Source of the DNA: Gemmatimonas sp.
GTDB lineage: Bacteria > Gemmatimonadota > Gemmatimonadetes > Gemmatimonadales > Gemmatimonadaceae
DNA length: 64,000 bases
Direction of reading: 5' to 3'
Assembly (NCBI GenBank): GCA_023910675.1
Contig: JAAVWC010000016.1
Location: 39,003 to 103,002, forward strand
Below are positions 52,640-61,380 of this stretch, in pieces (position 1 is the first letter of the stretch; the number at the start of each line of letters is the position of its first letter). Under the pieces are notes generated by a model. The model worked only from the letters and a program-made list of their open reading frames with translations. It was not told where the DNA came from and did not search any database. A program made the translations under genes and the position numbers.

Positions 52640-53833
52640 ATGAAAAAGGTTCTGATCGGTGTGGCGGTCGTGCTCGCCGTGGCGCTGGTGTCGTTCTTCA
52701 CCGTCGTGCCGATGGTGGTGGACATGCGGATGAACACGGTCGTGCGCACACAGATTCCGGCAGTCTCGCCTGCGGGTTCGGCGTTGCACCGTCGCATATT
52801 CATTGCCGACCTGCATGCAGACGAACTGCTGTGGGGGCGTGACCTGCTCACGCGTGTCGAGCGTGGACATGTGGACCTGCCGCGCCTGCAAGAGGGCAAG
52901 GTCGCGCTCCAGGTGTTCAGCGTGGTGACGAAGACGCCACGGGACATGAACTACGACCAGAACACGGGCGAGACGGACAACATTGCGCTGCTGTCGCTGG
53001 CGCAGCGCTGGCCGGCGGCGACCCGCACGAGTTTGCGGGCGCGTGCGGTGTATCAGGCGGAGAAGTTGCAGGATGCGGTGCTGCGTGCGGGCGGTGCCAT
53101 CACGCTCATCACGACGCGCGATACGCTCATGGCCTTTGCGCGCCGTCGTGGCGGTGATCCGATGCAGGTGGGCGCGGTGCTTGCCATTGAAGGGTTGCAT
53201 GCACTCGACGGACAGCTCGAAAGCGTGGACGTGCTCTTCAACAACGGGTTTCGCATGATGGGGCTCACGCACTTCTTCGACAACGAAGTCGCGGGGAGCG
53301 CGCACGGGGTGACGCACGGTGGACTCACGCCGCTCGGCCGTCAGGTGGTGCAGCGCATGGAGCAGCTGGGCATCGCCGTCGACCTCGCGCATTCGTCGGC
53401 GCAAACCATGAACGAGGTGTTGGCGATGGCGTCGCGGCCGGTGGTGGTGTCCCATACGGGTGTCGCGGCGGTGTGTCCAGGGCCGCGCAATCTCACCGAC
53501 GCGCAGCTGCGCGCCATTGCCGCCAACGGGGGACTGGTCGGCATTGGCTATTGGGACGGGGCCGTGTGCCAGCCGACCATCGAGAACATCGTGAAAGCCA
53601 TCCGACACGCGGTGCAGGTCATGGGAGTACGACATGTGGCGCTGGGCTCTGACTTCGATGGCGCCACGAAAACGCCGTGGGATACGCGCGGCGTCATCGT
53701 CATTACGGACGCACTGCTGAGGTCGGGAATGAGCGAGGACGACGTGGCGAAGATCATGGGGGCGAACACGTTTGACTATCTCATGCGTACGTTGCCGCCG
53801 ATCACACCGCCCGACAGCGTGGTGCGTCCATGA
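52640..53833 (+). CDS. membrane dipeptidase (M19 family)
   Basis: 397 residues. An N-terminal span (LIGVAVVLAVALVSFFTVV) is followed by the M19 zinc-dipeptidase barrel: FIADLHADELLW carries the first His-x-Asp, VGAVLAIEGLHALDGQLESV the bridging Glu, RMMGLTHFFDNEVAGSAHG and DLAHSSAQTMNEVL further His ligands, and HVALGSDFDGATKTPWD the last Asp. Renal-dipeptidase-type enzymes hydrolyse dipeptides. It would face the periplasm. Its stop overlaps the next ATG (ATGA). Confidence 0.93.
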   Translation: MKKVLIGVAVVLAVALVSFFTVVPMVVDMRMNTVVRTQIPAVSPAGSALHRRIFIADLHADELLWGRDLLTRVERGHVDLPRLQEGKVALQVFSVVTKTPRDMNYDQNTGETDNIALLSLAQRWPAATRTSLRARAVYQAEKLQDAVLRAGGAITLITTRDTLMAFARRRGGDPMQVGAVLAIEGLHALDGQLESVDVLFNNGFRMMGLTHFFDNEVAGSAHGVTHGGLTPLGRQVVQRMEQLGIAVDLAHSSAQTMNEVLAMASRPVVVSHTGVAAVCPGPRNLTDAQLRAIAANGGLVGIGYWDGAVCQPTIENIVKAIRHAVQVMGVRHVALGSDFDGATKTPWDTRGVIVITDALLRSGMSEDDVAKIMGANTFDYLMRTLPPITPPDSVVRP

Positions 53834-54153
53834 ACCGCGCATGGATGTGGCTGGTAATGGCCGGACTGCTCGAAGTGGCGTGGGCCATCGGGCTCAAGGC
53901 GTCCGACGGGTTCCGTAAGCCCGGTGTCTCTGCGCTGACGGTGGCGGCGATGATTGCCAGCTTCTACGGGCTCGCGCAGGCGCTCAAGGTGCTTCCTGTG
54001 GGGACCGGCTATGCCGTCTGGACGGGCATCGGTGCGGTGGGGACGGCGATTGCGGGTGTGGTGCTCTTTGGCGAGTCACGCGAGCTCGGACGTGTGCTGT
54101 CGGTGTTGTTGATCGTGGCGGGCATTGTGGGGCTCAAGATCAGTTCGCGGTGA
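53830..54153 (+). CDS. small multidrug resistance family transporter, SugE/Gdx-like
   Basis: 107 residues with four membrane spans. The essential Glu sits in the first (VMAGLLEVAWAIGLKASDGF) and GYAVWTGIGAVGTAIAGVVL is the third-span signature of SMR proteins. The W-A-I-G-L-K pattern after the Glu is nearer to the SugE/Gdx guanidinium exporters than to EmrE. It overlaps the dipeptidase stop by 4 bp, an unusual operon partner. No guanidine riboswitch was recognised upstream. Confidence 0.88.
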   Translation: MNRAWMWLVMAGLLEVAWAIGLKASDGFRKPGVSALTVAAMIASFYGLAQALKVLPVGTGYAVWTGIGAVGTAIAGVVLFGESRELGRVLSVLLIVAGIVGLKISSR

Positions 54154-54182
54154 GACGTGAGCGGTGAGATGTGAGGAACGGC

Positions 54183-54276
54183 TTGCCACGGATTGGACGG
54201 ATGGGGCGGGAACGACACGGATTCGTTCTTTGCGTTTGATCTGTGTGAATCCAGAAAAATCCGTTTCATCGGTGTA
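54183..54276. repeat. degenerate CACGGATT/AATCCG intergenic repeats
   Basis: CCACGGATT, CACGGATTCG and the inverted GAATCC and AAATCCG lie within 94 bp, with partial pairing. They fill part of the 255-bp gap between the SMR and glyoxalase-like genes, in which no gene is seen. Confidence 0.45.
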
Positions 54277-54408
54277 GAGCTGTTCTCTCTCTATAGTCGA
54301 TAGGGTGTCAGTTGTTTGTGACGATTGGTAGTGTCAACTAGCTGTTGCGTGTGACTCCGGATAATTGCGCGCTGCAACAAACCCTCATGCGTGTGTGTTC
54401 TTACGGTC

Positions 54409-54816
54409 ATGCCACAGTTCGTAGCGATCGTCCCCGTGCTGCGCGTGTCCGACGTCGCGCGTAGCATTGCGTGGTACCGCGACAATCTCGGGTTCACGCC
54501 AGATCCGTTTCCTGCCGAGCCGCCGTTTGAGTTCTGCATTCTCCGTCGCGACAGCACGGAGCTGATGCTGCGAAAATCGGCGGGGGCGGTGTCGCGGGTG
54601 CGCGACTCGTACGAGTGGGATGTGTACATCCGTCTCGAAGGCGAAGAGCTGACGCAGCTGCTCGATCACGCGCGGCGACGGACGCCGTTGGTGCGCGGGC
54701 CGGAACTCATGGCGTACGGTCAGGTCGAATTCGAGCTCGAGGATCCCGACGGTTATCGCGTGTGCGTGGCGGAAGCGCTCGCAGACACGCGGGGCTTTCC
54801 GCGCGCGGTGACCTGA
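54409..54816 (+). CDS. glyoxalase/bleomycin-resistance (VOC) family protein
   Basis: 135 residues. AIVPVLRVSDVARSIAWYRD is the usual first beta-alpha element; VEFELEDPDGYRVCVAEA carries the late metal-site Glu and 'DPDGYR' loop. One VOC module of two beta-alpha-beta-beta-beta units. These proteins bind metal or sequester small drugs. The ATG at 54409 starts just before the first strand. Role unknown. Confidence 0.85.
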   Translation: MPQFVAIVPVLRVSDVARSIAWYRDNLGFTPDPFPAEPPFEFCILRRDSTELMLRKSAGAVSRVRDSYEWDVYIRLEGEELTQLLDHARRRTPLVRGPELMAYGQVEFELEDPDGYRVCVAEALADTRGFPRAVT

Positions 54817-54844
54817 AGGGGCGTACCGGTGGGTACGCTCTGGG

Positions 54845-56314
54845 TTACGGCGCAGGGCGCGAGCCTGATGTCGCCAGCGTGAACAGTGCGAGTACCGCGA
54901 TGTTTACCAGCAACGCCAGCACGCCGATGTTGATATCGGTGATGTGGCTGGTCACCGAGGGCAGGATCGTGGCAAGGGTGACGTCGGCCATGGTGGTGTA
55001 GGCCACCACGCCAAGGCCGGCAATCATGCCGGCGGCCGCGCCCATCGCATTCGTACGATGCGGCCACAGCAGCGTGAGCAGGACGGCCGGAAAGAGCTGC
55101 GTGACGATCGCGTACGCGAAGAGCAGCAGCGTGACAATCGTTTGGCCGCCGCGATAGACGAAGAACAGCGCGAGGGCCGCCACGAACGGCACCATGAGTT
55201 GCGCGATGCGTACTTCACCGCGCGCATCGGTCCCTGTGCTGCTGGTAATGAGTCGCGACAGAATCGTCGCGGTCGACATGAGAATGAGCGAGCCTGGTAC
55301 CAGCGCCGTGAGCAATCCCGCCGCCCCGACGAGCCCCATGACCCATGGGCCGTAGCTCAGTCGCGTGACGCGCAGCAGCGCGAGATCGGCGTCGGGGCCC
55401 TTGAGTCCCGGCACTGCGGTAATGGCGGCAAAGCCAATGAAGAACACGAAGAGCAAGATGATCTGGTACAACGGCATGAGGATGGCGTTACGCCGGAACG
55501 CCGCGTCGCTGCGCGCGGCGAAGACGGAGCCAAACGTGTGTGGCCACATGTAGAAGCCGAACACGGTCATGAGGATGGTGCTCGTGTACCAGGTACCGGA
55601 GAGCCCGCGCTCGGGAAACACGAAGAACTCGGGCTGCTTCGCGATGAGCGTGTCGAACATGGGGCCGATGCCCCCGTGCAGCGTGTACGGCAGCGCAATG
55701 CCGAGTCCGACCACGGTGCAGAGGACGAGGATATCCTTGAATGCCGCCGTGTACGCGGACCCGCGCACGCCGGCGAGCACGACATACACAATGAGGGCGG
55801 CGGTGCCAAGGAGAATGGCGAGGTCGGCGTGGATGAGCCCGTACGACGACTCGCTCACCAGAATGCCGAGCCCCTTGAGCTGCAGCACCAGATAGGGGAT
55901 GAGCGCACAGGTGCCGACAATGGCGACGACGCGTCCGAGCCACGGGCTGTCGTATGCGCGGGCGAAGTAGTCTGGTTGGGTGATGACCTGCCACGACACG
56001 CCGCGTCGCCAGATGGCTGGGAGCAGCCAGTAGGATGCCGCGTACGCGACCGATGCGTAGCCGATGATGTAGTACGCTGGCGCGCCGCGCGCGTACGCCC
56101 ATCCGCTGCCACCGAGAAAGGTGAACGTGGTGTAGATCTCGCCGGCGAGGAGCATGAAGATGAGGACGGACCCGAACCCGCGGCTGGCCACACTCCATTG
56201 CTCGAGGCTCTGCGCGCCGCGTCCCCGTATCGAGAGGACAAAGGCGATCACCAGCGTGAGCGCCATGAGGCCAAGGGCAATCGTTGCCTCGCCGAACTCA
56301 ACGGCTGTCGTCAC
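54845..56314 (-). CDS. sodium:solute symporter family transporter
   Basis: 489 residues with about 13 membrane spans and the SSS-family features: SVASRGFGSVLIFMLLAGEI in the first spans, GGSGWAYARGAPAYYIIGYA, and VPGSLILMSTATILSRLITS in the sodium-site region. The transport substrate could be an organic acid, sugar or amino acid. Its start overlaps the DUF3311 stop by 4 bp; DUF3311-SSS pairs are a known arrangement in which the small protein is thought to be a partner subunit. The M20 hydrolase gene lies just upstream in the same operon, so the cargo may be a compound that enzyme cleaves or its product. Confidence 0.92.
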   Translation of the reverse strand: MTTAVEFGEATIALGLMALTLVIAFVLSIRGRGAQSLEQWSVASRGFGSVLIFMLLAGEIYTTFTFLGGSGWAYARGAPAYYIIGYASVAYAASYWLLPAIWRRGVSWQVITQPDYFARAYDSPWLGRVVAIVGTCALIPYLVLQLKGLGILVSESSYGLIHADLAILLGTAALIVYVVLAGVRGSAYTAAFKDILVLCTVVGLGIALPYTLHGGIGPMFDTLIAKQPEFFVFPERGLSGTWYTSTILMTVFGFYMWPHTFGSVFAARSDAAFRRNAILMPLYQIILLFVFFIGFAAITAVPGLKGPDADLALLRVTRLSYGPWVMGLVGAAGLLTALVPGSLILMSTATILSRLITSSTGTDARGEVRIAQLMVPFVAALALFFVYRGGQTIVTLLLFAYAIVTQLFPAVLLTLLWPHRTNAMGAAAGMIAGLGVVAYTTMADVTLATILPSVTSHITDINIGVLALLVNIAVLALFTLATSGSRPAP

Positions 56315-56511
56315 TCGTCAGCGCTCGTCTCACGAGAGTCGACGAACCAGAGGACCAGCGACGTACAGAGGACCCACCCCGATATCCACGCCAACAGGAA
56401 CGGCATGCCGAAGATGCGCGGCTCGATGCGATTGGCGAACCATGGCGCGCCGAGAATGGCGACCATGGGGACCAGTACGAGCCAACGATGCATTCGTCGC
56501 GGCGCGCTCAC
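56311..56511 (-). CDS. DUF3311 small membrane protein, symporter partner
   Basis: 66 residues with two membrane spans (RWLVLVPMVAILGAPWFANR and FLLAWISGWVLCTSLVLWFV), as is usual for DUF3311. It is 3 bp after the M20 hydrolase stop and overlaps the symporter start, forming one operon of hydrolase, small subunit and transporter. Confidence 0.85.
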   Translation of the reverse strand: MSAPRRMHRWLVLVPMVAILGAPWFANRIEPRIFGMPFLLAWISGWVLCTSLVLWFVDSRETSADE

Positions 56512-56514
56512 GAA

Positions 56515-57771
56515 TCAGGCGTTCGGGGTGAGCAGGTCGAGCGTGGCCGCTGTGAGATAGCGGAGCCCGACATCGAGCGACCGTTCGTCGATCTGAAAGC
56601 GCGGATGATGATGCGGAAAGATGATCCCCGCCGCTTCGTTGCCGGCGCCGACGAAGGCGAACACGCCCGGTGCGCGCTGCTGATACGCTGAAAAATCTTC
56701 GCCGCCCATAGTGGGACGCATTTCGATGAGCGTGTCGTTGCCAAAGGTGCGCCGCACGACGTCGGTGAGCCGCGCTGAGAGCGCCGGGTCGTTCACCACC
56801 GGCCGATAGCCTTGCAAGTAGCGGAACTCGTAGCTGGCACCGAACGCTTCGGCGATGCCCTTGATGACCCGTTCCATCTGCGCCGGTATCGAGGTGCGCA
56901 GTGAGGCGTCGAAGGTGCGCACCGTGCCCGAGAGGTAGGCACTATTGGGAATGACGTTGAACGCGGTGCCCGCGATGAACTGCGTGACTGACAGGACCAC
57001 CGGGTCGAGTGGGTCGACGGTCCGCGACACCACCTGTTGCAGCGCTGTCACGATCTGCGCGCCGATGGCGATGGGGTCGACACATTCGTGCGGCATGGCG
57101 GCGTGTCCACCCTTGCCGACGATCGTGCACTGGAAATTGTCGGGGGCGGCCATCGCGGGGCCGCTCAGAATGCCGATGCGCCCGACCGGCATGGGCGCCC
57201 AGAGATGCAGCCCGATGACCCGCGCGACGCCGTCCATGACGCCGTGCTGCACCAGCTCTTCGGCGCCGCCGGGAGAGAGCTCTTCGGCGTGCTGAAACAC
57301 AAAGCGCACCGTGCCCGGGAGCGTATCGACATGGGCAGCGAGGAGCGTGGCGAGTCCGAGGACAATCGCGGTGTGCCCATCGTGTCCGCACGCATGCATG
57401 GCGCCGTCGCGCGTACTGCGGAAGGCGACGTCGACTTCTTCGTGAATGGGCAGGCCGTCGATATCGGCGCGCACCGCGATGGTGTGGCCTGGGAGCGCCC
57501 CGCGCAGTTCGGCGACCACGCTCGTGCGCGTGGGGCGCGACAGCGTGAGTCCCGGGATGGCGGACAGCGTGTCGAAGATGAACTGCGACGTTTCGACTTC
57601 GTGGAAGGCGACTTCGGGGCGCTGGTGCAGCTGCCGTCGCCACTGGATGACCTGCGGGGCGAGCGCCGCGGCGGCCTCGAGGGGAGCAAGCGTCCCGCCG
57701 GCGAGCGCCGACGAAGCGAATGGTGTGGGGGTGCCCGGGAGCGTCGTCTGAACGAGGGTCATACCGTGCAT
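56515..57771 (-). CDS. M20 family amidohydrolase
   Basis: About 418 residues. The metal site is seen in HTIAVRADIDGLPIHEE, DGAMHACGHDGHTAIVLGLA and HAEELSPGGAEELVQHGVMD, and TMGGEDFSAYQQRAPG near the C-terminus. The dimerisation insert lies between. This arrangement is that of the hippurate/IAA-amino-acid hydrolase group, which frees amino acids from N-acyl conjugates. No signal peptide. Start by context at ATG 57771 (or 57762); further upstream would collide with the divergent gene. First gene of the operon with DUF3311 and the symporter. Confidence 0.92.
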   Translation of the reverse strand: MHGMTLVQTTLPGTPTPFASSALAGGTLAPLEAAAALAPQVIQWRRQLHQRPEVAFHEVETSQFIFDTLSAIPGLTLSRPTRTSVVAELRGALPGHTIAVRADIDGLPIHEEVDVAFRSTRDGAMHACGHDGHTAIVLGLATLLAAHVDTLPGTVRFVFQHAEELSPGGAEELVQHGVMDGVARVIGLHLWAPMPVGRIGILSGPAMAAPDNFQCTIVGKGGHAAMPHECVDPIAIGAQIVTALQQVVSRTVDPLDPVVLSVTQFIAGTAFNVIPNSAYLSGTVRTFDASLRTSIPAQMERVIKGIAEAFGASYEFRYLQGYRPVVNDPALSARLTDVVRRTFGNDTLIEMRPTMGGEDFSAYQQRAPGVFAFVGAGNEAAGIIFPHHHPRFQIDERSLDVGLRYLTAATLDLLTPNA

Positions 57772-57818
57772 CGGGGCAAAAGTGTAACCGGGGGGCCGCA
57801 GCCCGCGTACATTGGAGT

Positions 57819-58487
57819 ATGCCTCTGACCCAGCCTCCCACGCCACCCGCCGCGCCCGCCCCGTCTACGCCGGGTTCGCGGCCGTCAGCTATCGACGTCG
57901 GAACGGGCGTTCCAATCGCGGTGCCGCGGCCGGTGACACAAGCCGAGGTCGACGCGCTCAAGGAAAAGCGGTCCGAACTCTCGCGCCAATTGACCAGCGT
58001 CAGCGATCGCCGCAAGGATGTGGTGCGCGATCTGGGCCGGGCGTCCGACGAAAGCAAAGCGGGGCTGCAAAAGCGCCTCGATGTACTCGACGAGCGGATT
58101 GTGCAGCTCGAAAAGGATATCGCGGCGAACGGCCAGGCGCTGGCCAGTGCGCCGGGAGATCTGGCGCTGGGTGAGCGGGCGGCGCCGCAGGTGCGCGTTG
58201 GGCCGTTCACGTCAGGGCAGCTGACGGCCATTTCCCTTGTCGGTACGCTGGCGGTGCTCATGCCGTTGGCGATCGCGGCCTCGCGCGCCCTGTTACTGCG
58301 GGCGCGTCAGCCGCGCATTACGCCGGAGATTCTCGAAGCCACCCGGCGCATGGAGCGCATGGAGCAGGCGATCGACACGGTGGCGATCGAAGTGGAGCGT
58401 ATTAGCGAAGGGCAGCGGTTCGTGACGCAGCTGATGGCGGGGAAGCCGAAGGAGCTCGTGTTGGTCGAGGGGAAACGGGAAGAGTAG
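57819..58487 (+). CDS. coiled-coil membrane protein, unknown
   Basis: 222 residues. A Pro/Ala-rich start (PPTPPAAPAPSTPG) leads to a coiled coil (about 45-105: LKEKRSELSRQLTSVSDRRK to LEKDIAANGQALAS), a membrane span (about 135-155: TAISLVGTLAVLMPLAIAAS) and a further helical part (ITPEILEATRRMERMEQAID). No known family. It is divergent from the M20 operon, with 47 bp between starts. A structural or scaffold role is possible but unproven. Confidence 0.6.
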   Translation: MPLTQPPTPPAAPAPSTPGSRPSAIDVGTGVPIAVPRPVTQAEVDALKEKRSELSRQLTSVSDRRKDVVRDLGRASDESKAGLQKRLDVLDERIVQLEKDIAANGQALASAPGDLALGERAAPQVRVGPFTSGQLTAISLVGTLAVLMPLAIAASRALLLRARQPRITPEILEATRRMERMEQAIDTVAIEVERISEGQRFVTQLMAGKPKELVLVEGKREE

Positions 58488-58497
58488 GGGCTGAGTT

Positions 58498-58893
58498 CTA
58501 TGCCGGCAGATCGTCGGCGACGCGGTCGGCCAGGAGTTGTGGTTGGCCAAGCATGGGAGTTGGCGGGGTGCGCTGGCCGGCACCGCGCAGGCGTTCGTAG
58601 TTGAGTCGGAAGAGCTCGACGACGGCAGGAACGTCGTGCTCGCTGCGCAACCGGAAGCTGATCCACCCGGAGTGCGGGAGCGTGTGATGCGCCTGCGCGC
58701 GACCGGCGGCGACGAGATCGCGTCGCAGGCGGACACTGACCAGCAGATCGGCGACCCCGCTGAGATGTACATGCCCGATTTCGCGTTTGCCGACGCGGAA
58801 CTCCACACCGCCGAAGCGATGCGGAAGGACTACCATATCGCTCCAGTGCCTGAGCAGCTCGGCGAGTCTGGCGCCGTAATCGGGAGTGCCCAT
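58498..58893 (-). CDS. DUF5519 (luciferase-like) domain protein
   Basis: 131 residues. HRFGGVEFRVGKREIGHVHL followed by AHHTLPHSGWISFRLRSEHD and VPAVVELFRLNYERLRG is the DUF5519 pattern, a small alpha-beta fold of unknown role. Convergent with the coiled-coil gene, 10 bp apart. It is the last gene before the CRISPR locus and has no sign of being part of it. Confidence 0.75.
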   Translation of the reverse strand: MGTPDYGARLAELLRHWSDMVVLPHRFGGVEFRVGKREIGHVHLSGVADLLVSVRLRRDLVAAGRAQAHHTLPHSGWISFRLRSEHDVPAVVELFRLNYERLRGAGQRTPPTPMLGQPQLLADRVADDLPA

Positions 58894-59171
58894 TGATCTT
58901 TCCGCGCAGGGTGTGGACCGACAGTTCCACGGGTACTAGAAGAGCATGCAGCCGGAATGTGGTGGCGGCAAGCAGGGTGGCTCATCTCGTCGTATTGCGA
59001 CGTGCGAATTGGAACAGGGCCGTTCGCTGTTCAACAGTCGAGTGAATTCGAGCCGGGAATCCCCAGTGTCTTCCAATGGCGCCGCCGACCCGAACGTCGC
59101 GTGGCTGCTCGTCGACTCCAGCGAATGCGCCCAGGCAATGCGGTTCACCATTTCCGGTGCACGCATGCTCG

Positions 59172-59199
59172 CGACTAACGGTGCGTGCCCGGGGGAAAC
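59172..59199 (-). repeat. degenerate terminal CRISPR repeat
   Basis: The segment ends GCGTGCCCGGGGGAAAC and agrees with the array repeat at 19 of 28 positions, with GCGTG and CGGGGGAAAC intact. It is 34 nt before the first perfect repeat, so spacing is that of the array. It is at the end away from cas2. The gap 58894-59171 shows no convincing gene. Confidence 0.6.
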
Positions 59200-59233
59200 A
59201 AACGAAATCCCAATTGTGGTGCTCCACGTATAG

Positions 59234-61274
59234 CGTCCATCCCCGCGTGGGCGGGGGAAACGCTCGATGCGCAGCGGGCCGCGTATCCGTGCCGGGTCCA
59301 TCCCCGCGTGGGCGGGGGAAACCGCGTAGAGTCTGTCACTGCACGCGCAAACGCGGGTCCATCCCCGCGTGGGCGGGGGAAACAGGAGCCGGACGCCGAG
59401 CTCGAGACGGCGCGCAGGTCCATCCCCGCGTGGGCGGGGGAAACATCCCGAAGAAATCGGCCAACCACTGCATATGGGGTCCATCCCCGCGTGGGCGGGG
59501 GAAACGGCGGCTCCCCGAGCCGTCAGGCGCTCAGGAAGGGTCCATCCCCGCGTGGGCGGGGGAAACACATGGGCCCACACTAATCCCGACGCGAGCGGGG
59601 GTCCATCCCCGCGTGGGCGGGGGAAACGGGCCCGCGCACTACTTTAGCGACAGCGACACGGGTCCATCCCCGCGTGGGCGGGGGAAACTGATTCGAGAAC
59701 GAGCCGTCGACGAGGGCGGCGGGTCCATCCCCGCGTGGGCGGGGGAAACGCCATCGCGTCCATGATGAGGTCCAACTTCGTGGGTCCATCCCCGCGTGGG
59801 CGGGGGAAACGGCCCAAAGCGATACACGCCGCGCGCGGTGGCGGGTCCATCCCCGCGTGGGCGGGGGAAACACCGTCACGACCTGTGCCACCGCAATGCT
59901 CACGGGTCCATCCCCGCGTGGGCGGGGGAAACACGCTGTCAACGCCCACAACGTGGCACCAAGCGGGTCCATCCCCGCGTGGGCGGGGGAAACCAAGCGG
60001 TGACCGTCGAAGCGCACGCGACGACGGGTCCATCCCCGCGTGGGCGGGGGAAACGACCTGCTTGCGAAGCTGGATCAGTCCGAGCCGGGTCCATCCCCGC
60101 GTGGGCGGGGGAAACATCTGCCCCTGGGCGGTGCCATGCTGCCAGCGGGGTCCATCCCCGCGTGGGCGGGGGAAACTACGAGGCGGGGCTGGTGGCCGCA
60201 CGGCGCGAGGGTCCATCCCCGCGTGGGCGGGGGAAACCGTGCGACATGTGGGAAAAAACGCTGTCGGTGAGGTCCATCCCCGCGTGGGCGGGGGAAACAC
60301 CGTGCGCGGACTCTCTCTGCAAGCAACCGCGGGTCCATCCCCGCGTGGGCGGGGGAAACGCTCGGCGCTGGCCGAAGCACTTCCCGCCAGCGGGTCCATC
60401 CCCGCGTGGGCGGGGGAAACGGAATTCGGGCGGTGATGCGGTGTTCGACGGCAGGTCCATCCCCGCGTGGGCGGGGGAAACACGCGCCGCTCGACAGCCA
60501 ACCGCAGGAAGCGGGGTCCATCCCCGCGTGGGCGGGGGAAACGCCGGAGGCCGACGAAGCGGACTCGGCTACCAAGGTCCATCCCCGCGTGGGCGGGGGA
60601 AACTGCGACTCGGCGCGGACACTCTGCGCCGCAACAGGTCCATCCCCGCGTGGGCGGGGGAAACTGGTTTGCGCTCGACGTCGTGCGGTCCGAACTGGGT
60701 CCATCCCCGCGTGGGCGGGGGAAACGAGGAACTTCACCGGAATCTCCACTGGACGTAGGGTCCATCCCCGCGTGGGCGGGGGAAACTTTGCCAAGATCGC
60801 GAAGGCGACCGAACTGCCGGGTCCATCCCCGCGTGGGCGGGGGAAACAGATGTACGAGAACGGGGCAACGTGCTCGCAGAGGTCCATCCCCGCGTGGGCG
60901 GGGGAAACATCTCCGGCCCAAAGCGATACACGCCGCGCGCGGGTCCATCCCCGCGTGGGCGGGGGAAACATCTTTGTGCGCGATCAGGATGCGCGCGACG
61001 CAGGTCCATCCCCGCGTGGGCGGGGGAAACGCTTCGATCTCGCGCCGGAGTCCGGCGAGCGTGGGTCCATCCCCGCGTGGGCGGGGGAAACGTCACGGCA
61101 TTGTTGCCGAGGTAGTACAGAACGGGTCCATCCCCGCGTGGGCGGGGGAAACGACGCCGCGCCGATGCCTTCAGGACAAACGGTGGGTCCATCCCCGCGT
61201 GGGCGGGGGAAACTCGGTCAACTCCCACGCTTCTGAAAAGGCTTGGGGTCCATCCCCGCGTGGGCGGGGGAAAC
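59234..61274 (-). CRISPR. type I-E CRISPR array, 34 repeats and 33 spacers
   Basis: The 28-nt repeat (plus strand GGTCCATCCCCGCG then TGGGCGGGGGAAAC) occurs 34 times at an exact 61-bp period, giving 33-nt spacers; only the first copy (59234) differs, with C for G at the first base. On the minus strand it reads GTTTCCCCCGCCCACGCG then GGGATGGACC, the usual type I-E form with its stem and 8-nt GATGGACC handle. With cas2 beyond the 61274 end, the array is transcribed on the minus strand and the newest spacers lie near 61.2 kb. Spacers 10 and 28 overlap in sequence. Confidence 0.98.
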
Positions 61275-61316
61275 TCTAGTCTAATAAATGGTTGTGAAAT
61301 AGCGAGATAGGGTCAT
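61275..61316 (-). promoter_or_regulatory. CRISPR leader-proximal A/T-rich segment
   Basis: The 42 bp next to the first minus-strand repeat are much richer in A/T than the surroundings (TCTAGTCTAATAAATGG, TTGTGAAATAGCG). Its place between cas2 and the array fits the leader, where the array promoter and integration signals lie. Very short for a leader; part of it may be inside cas2. Confidence 0.5.
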
Positions 61317-61380
61317 TTCACGTCGAGCACGTCTGAGCCGACGGGCGTCAGGCCGTCGGCTCAGACGTGCTCGACGTGAA
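61317..61380. repeat. perfect 28-bp-arm hairpin at the end of cas2
   Basis: The left arm (61317-61344, TTCACGTCGAGCACGTC...) and right arm (61353-61380) are exact reverse complements over 28 bp with an 8-nt loop. On the minus strand the first arm encodes the last nine residues before the final Ala of Cas2, and the loop holds the stop TGA. No U-run follows. Confidence 0.9.

Noticed and set aside
53830..54153. Guanidine riboswitch expected before a SugE/Gdx gene
   Set aside because: The gene overlaps the dipeptidase stop, and no ykkC/mini-ykkC-like element was seen upstream.
58946..59233. 95-residue plus-strand frame before the array, with a vague likeness to the end of short-chain dehydrogenases
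   Set aside because: No cofactor or catalytic motif, no clear ribosome site, and it runs over the decayed CRISPR repeat.
59076..61279. Several plus- and minus-strand open frames across 59.1-61.3 kb with repeated SIPAWAGET or SPAHAGMDP-type segments
   Set aside because: They are translations of the CRISPR repeats. The strict 61-bp period and unrelated spacers rule out coding.
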